A DNA stretch of 33,836 nt, from the NCBI RefSeq assembly GCF_013359725.1, contig NZ_JABFMW010000040.1:1-33836 (forward strand). Reading direction: 5' to 3'. The notes under the pieces were generated by a model, which ran no database searches, was not told the DNA's origin, and saw only the letters and a program-made list of their open reading frames with translations. The position numbers and the translations under genes were made by a program. Below, piece by piece: positions 31,118-33,836 of the stretch. Source of the stretch: Pseudarthrobacter sp. C4D7. GTDB taxonomy: Bacteria > Actinomycetota > Actinomycetes > Actinomycetales > Micrococcaceae. Numbering within the stretch: the stretch's first letter is position 1; each line of letters opens with the position of its first letter.

Positions 31118-31355
31118 GCCTTTGATCTGCGGCGGGAGAGTTCTGCCGGAAGTATAGGCAGGCGCCGTAGGAGCAAATCCTCCCCAGGAATCTCGCAGGC
31201 CCCTGTACCGCCGCGGCGAGGCGCCTCTGGAAAGCAGCAGGCAGTTGTGCAGGCTCCATTGCGGAGCGCACGGGCTGTTGTGCTCACCGACGGTGCAAGC
31301 GGGACCTGCCCAGGCAGGCAACGCGGAAACTCTCAGGTCCAATACAGAGCGGGGA
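31118..31355 (+). ncRNA. Tandem glycine riboswitch upstream of gcvP
   Basis: Two glycine aptamers in series. Aptamer 1: P1 GCGGCGG (31129-31135) with CCGCCGC (31208-31214); P2 GAGA with TCTC (31191-31194); P3a CTGCC/GGCAG; the conserved core CGCCGTAGGAGCAAA; and a TCCT/AGGA hairpin. Aptamer 2: P1 CTCTG (31225-31229) with CAGAG (31345-31349); core CACCGACGGTGCAA; and the conserved ACTCTCAGG. A leader-linker kink-turn is readable: GCC-TTT-GA (31118-31125) against GA-GGC (31218-31222). Aptamer 2 carries an extended P3a (31235-31280) and a CCTGCC/GGCAGG P3b. It covers most of the 381-base gap before gcvP. Such switches sense glycine and usually turn glycine-cleavage genes on. The expression platform (31356-31411) has no clear terminator, so translational control is possible. 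Confidence 0.93.
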
Positions 31356-31411
31356 GGGACCCGGATAGCTGTGGCGTACCCTGCGCCGCCTGAACAAAAT
31401 GGAGTTCCTTC

Positions 31412-33836
<2,425 letters not shown>

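Overview
The window is chromosomal DNA from a high-GC Gram-positive actinobacterium. It most resembles the Micrococcaceae (Arthrobacter/Pseudarthrobacter type). This rests on GC-rich third codon positions, the 5S rRNA 3' end, actinobacterial families such as DUF4032, DUF4193 and EF-G2, an unlinked MsiK-like sugar-ABC ATPase, and the gene content overall. This is inference from the sequence; no database was searched. I see no phage, insertion sequence, CRISPR array, plasmid function or obvious foreign island.

Layout. 1-90: the end of a 5S rRNA (the end of an rRNA operon) and its terminator. 135-3483: an SRPBCC protein converging on a LacI-regulator/GH13 glucosidase unit, with two LacI-type operators in front of the glucosidase. 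3638-6430: a GlcD-type FAD oxidase converging on a DUF4032 protein that carries kinase-like residues. 6491-10208: an orphan sugar-ABC ATPase, then trehalose synthesis (otsA-otsB). 10387-15552: a membrane-anchored DsbA-like protein, tRNA-Thr(TGT), a ChaB/Rho_N-like protein, EF-G2 and an MFS transporter. 15644-25054: an arabinose unit, with importer chvE-mmsA-mmsB on the minus strand and araB-araD-araA plus a LacI-type regulator on the plus strand, around a shared control region. 25131-26439: three small genes (an unknown, a DUF4193 zinc-ribbon protein, a secreted AMIN-like protein). 26511-28768: an APC permease and Dps. 28856-31030: a DHA2 efflux pump and its divergent TetR regulator. 31118-33836: a tandem glycine riboswitch and gcvP, which runs off the window.

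How the parts work together. Arabinose is bound by ChvE, imported by MmsAB, and converted by AraA, AraB and AraD to xylulose 5-phosphate. The LacI-type regulator downstream of araA probably acts on two identical 15-base operators in opposite orientation, 66 bp apart. The GH13 unit has a similar operator pair 67 bp apart. The orphan ATPase probably powers several sugar importers encoded elsewhere. OtsA/OtsB make trehalose. The riboswitch ties glycine cleavage to glycine supply. The TetR regulator probably represses the efflux pump through one long palindrome.

I did not find a convincing undescribed system. The points most worth a second look are the kinase-like residues of the DUF4032 protein, the altered GTPase motifs of EF-G2, an efflux-pump promoter that may give a leaderless mRNA, paired palindromes before the APC permease with no regulator nearby, and the enlarged second glycine aptamer. 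Start codons were moved from the longest open frame wherever a ribosome binding site or operator argued for it; each case is noted.
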